NCBI GenBank assembly: GCA_016291915.1
Contig: JAEEZP010000302.1
Location: 1-6,062, forward strand
Direction: 5' to 3'
Length of the DNA stretch: 6,062 nucleotides
Source: Prevotella sp.
Lineage (GTDB): Bacteria > Bacteroidota > Bacteroidia > Bacteroidales > Bacteroidaceae
The translations under genes and the position numbers were made by a program. Every line of letters starts with the position of its first letter. Positions within the stretch are counted from its first letter, which is position 1. Positions 4,627 through 6,062 of this stretch are shown here, piece by piece. Under the pieces are notes generated by a model. It had not been told where the DNA came from and did no database searches. It saw nothing but the letters and a program-made list of their open reading frames with translations.

Positions 4627-6062
4627 ATGGCAAAACAAGATCTGCATATGACTCGCAACATCGGTATCATGGCTCACATTGATGCCGGTAAGACTACTAC
4701 GTCTGAACGTATACTCTATTATACAGGTAAGACGCATAAGATAGGCGAGGTGCATGATGGTGCTGCAACAATGGACTGGATGGCGCAGGAGCAAGAGCGT
4801 GGTATCACGATCACTTCTGCCGCTACCACCTGTTACTGGCACTATAATGACAAACAATACAAAATAAACTTAATTGACACTCCGGGACACGTTGACTTTA
4901 CTGCTGAGGTAGAGCGTTCACTGCGTGTCCTTGACGGAGCTGTTGCTACCTACTGTGCAGTGGGTGGCGTACAGCCTCAGTCGGAGACAGTGTGGCGTCA
5001 GGCAGACAAGTATAATGTTCCCCGTTTGGGTTACGTTAACAAGATGGACCGCTCTGGTGCTAATTATTTTGAGGTATTAGAACAGATGCGCACCGTGTTA
5101 GGTGCAAATCCAGTTTCACTGGTTGTTCCTATTGGTCAGGAAGAGACATTCAAGGGTATTGTCGATCTTATCAAAATGAAGGCTATCATCTGGCATGATG
5201 AGACTCAGGGTGCCGAATTTGAGATTGATGATATTCCCGCTGACCTGATGGATGAAGCCCAGGAGTGGCGTGACAAGCTTTTGGAGAGCGCTGCAGAACT
5301 CGATGAGTCCTTGATGGAGAAGTATTTCGATGATCCTGAGTCCTTGACAGAGGAGGAGATTGTCGCTGCTATCCGCAAGGGAACGATTGAGATGAAGTGT
5401 ACTCCTATGCTGTGTGGCAGTTCTTTCAAGAATAAAGGTGTTCAGACTTTGCTCGACTATGTTTGTGCTTTCCTTCCCTCACCGCTGGATACGCCAAATA
5501 TTGTGGGTGAGAACCCTGAGACAGGAGAAGAGGAAGACAGAAAACCGTCTAACGATGATCCGACAGCTGCCCTGGCATTTAAGATTGCTACCGATCCATA
5601 TGTAGGTCGTCTGGTATTCTTCCGTGTATATTCCGGTAAGATAGAGGCTGGTTCATACGTTTATAATCCTCGTTCAGGAAAGAAAGAGCGTATCAGTCGT
5701 CTGTTCCAGATGAACTCCAACAAACAGCAGCCGATGGAGGTTATCGAGGCTGGTGATATCGGTGCCGGTGTAGGTTTCAAGGATATCCGTACAGGTGATA
5801 CACTCTGTGAGGAAGGTCATCCAATCGTTCTCGAGAGCATCTCCTTCCCCGACACTGTGATCTCTATCGCTGTTGAGCCGAAGAGCCAGGCAGACATTGC
5901 CAAGCTTGATAACGGACTCGCTAAGTTGGCTGAAGAGGATCCTACATTCACCGTACGTACCGATGAGCAGAGCGGACAGACCGTTATCTCCGGTATGGGT
6001 GAGCTTCACCTCGATATTATTATCGACCGTCTGAAGCGTGAGTTCAAGGTTGAGTGTAACCA
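4627..6062 (+). CDS. fusA: Elongation factor G (3' end beyond the window)
   Basis: EF-G is the GTPase that moves tRNAs and mRNA through the ribosome and, with RRF, splits ribosomes. The visible 478 codons cover domain I with its insert, domain II and most of domain III; domains IV-V lie to the right. All GTPase motifs are intact: AHIDAGKT 16-23, RGIT 58-61, DTPGH 84-88, NKMD 138-141 and the G5 loop CGSS 263-266. Domain II begins near ALAFKIATDP (about 315-324). Domain III contains GMGELHLD at 456-463; H461 appears to match the His whose mutation gives fusidic acid resistance in other species. An acidic loop (ENPETGEEED) precedes domain II. The canonical motifs and str-operon position mark it as the main EF-G, not the non-canonical second EF-G of Bacteroides. 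The ATG at 4627 lies 21 nt after rpsG; only a weak AAGG precedes it. Confidence 0.98.
   Translation, partial: MAKQDLHMTRNIGIMAHIDAGKTTTSERILYYTGKTHKIGEVHDGAATMDWMAQEQERGITITSAATTCYWHYNDKQYKINLIDTPGHVDFTAEVERSLRVLDGAVATYCAVGGVQPQSETVWRQADKYNVPRLGYVNKMDRSGANYFEVLEQMRTVLGANPVSLVVPIGQEETFKGIVDLIKMKAIIWHDETQGAEFEIDDIPADLMDEAQEWRDKLLESAAELDESLMEKYFDDPESLTEEEIVAAIRKGTIEMKCTPMLCGSSFKNKGVQTLLDYVCAFLPSPLDTPNIVGENPETGEEEDRKPSNDDPTAALAFKIATDPYVGRLVFFRVYSGKIEAGSYVYNPRSGKKERISRLFQMNSNKQQPMEVIEAGDIGAGVGFKDIRTGDTLCEEGHPIVLESISFPDTVISIAVEPKSQADIAKLDNGLAKLAEEDPTFTVRTDEQSGQTVISGMGELHLDIIIDRLKREFKVECN

Noticed and set aside
4477..4857. 126-codon open frame on the minus strand across the rpsG-fusA junction
   Set aside because: It is a shadow of two highly conserved genes on the other strand; the predicted protein is Cys/Leu/Ser-rich and matches no family I know.
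5674..6009. 111-codon open frame on the minus strand
   Set aside because: It lies wholly antisense to fusA domains II-III, whose own reading frame is unmistakable.

Overview
The window looks like a chromosomal piece of a Bacteroidales genome, probably Prevotella or a close relative. Three things point there. The promoters fit the Bacteroidota pattern TTTG-N19/20-TAnnTTTG. Start codons follow A/T-rich leaders with no Shine-Dalgarno sequence. The gene set includes a DUF3467 protein and a small PorT-type outer-membrane barrel next to the str operon. The species is inferred, not proven.

Layout. A lipoprotein gene on the minus strand (1-923) runs off the left edge; it resembles BMP/PnrA-type periplasmic binding proteins. 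A 381-nt divergent intergenic region (924-1304) follows. It holds a candidate promoter for the lipoprotein gene and two near-identical promoters, 84 bp apart, for the rightward genes. The rightward unit is trpS (1305-2396), a DUF3467 gene (2409-2726) and a secreted beta-barrel gene (2765-3391), with gaps of 12 and 38 nt. It ends at a clear intrinsic terminator (3414-3455). A separate promoter at about 3469-3500 then starts the str operon: rpsL (S12), rpsG (S7) and fusA (EF-G), the last cut by the right edge.

The core genes serve translation. TrpRS charges tRNA-Trp, S12 and S7 are small-subunit proteins at the decoding centre and head, and EF-G drives translocation. The barrel and lipoprotein are envelope proteins with no visible functional link to them.

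No new multi-gene system, mobile element, CRISPR array or RNA gene is visible. The points worth a second look are regulatory or comparative. They are the duplicated trpS promoter module; a six-codon upstream ORF whose Trp codon overlaps the trpS start; a TrpRS of the 'GDRPTG' subgroup with changes at positions tied to indolmycin sensitivity; trpS standing where rpoC is often found in Bacteroidales; and candidate structures in the rpsL leader and the 164-nt rpsL-rpsG spacer. The spacer ends in a mini-ORF overlapping the rpsG start as ATGA.
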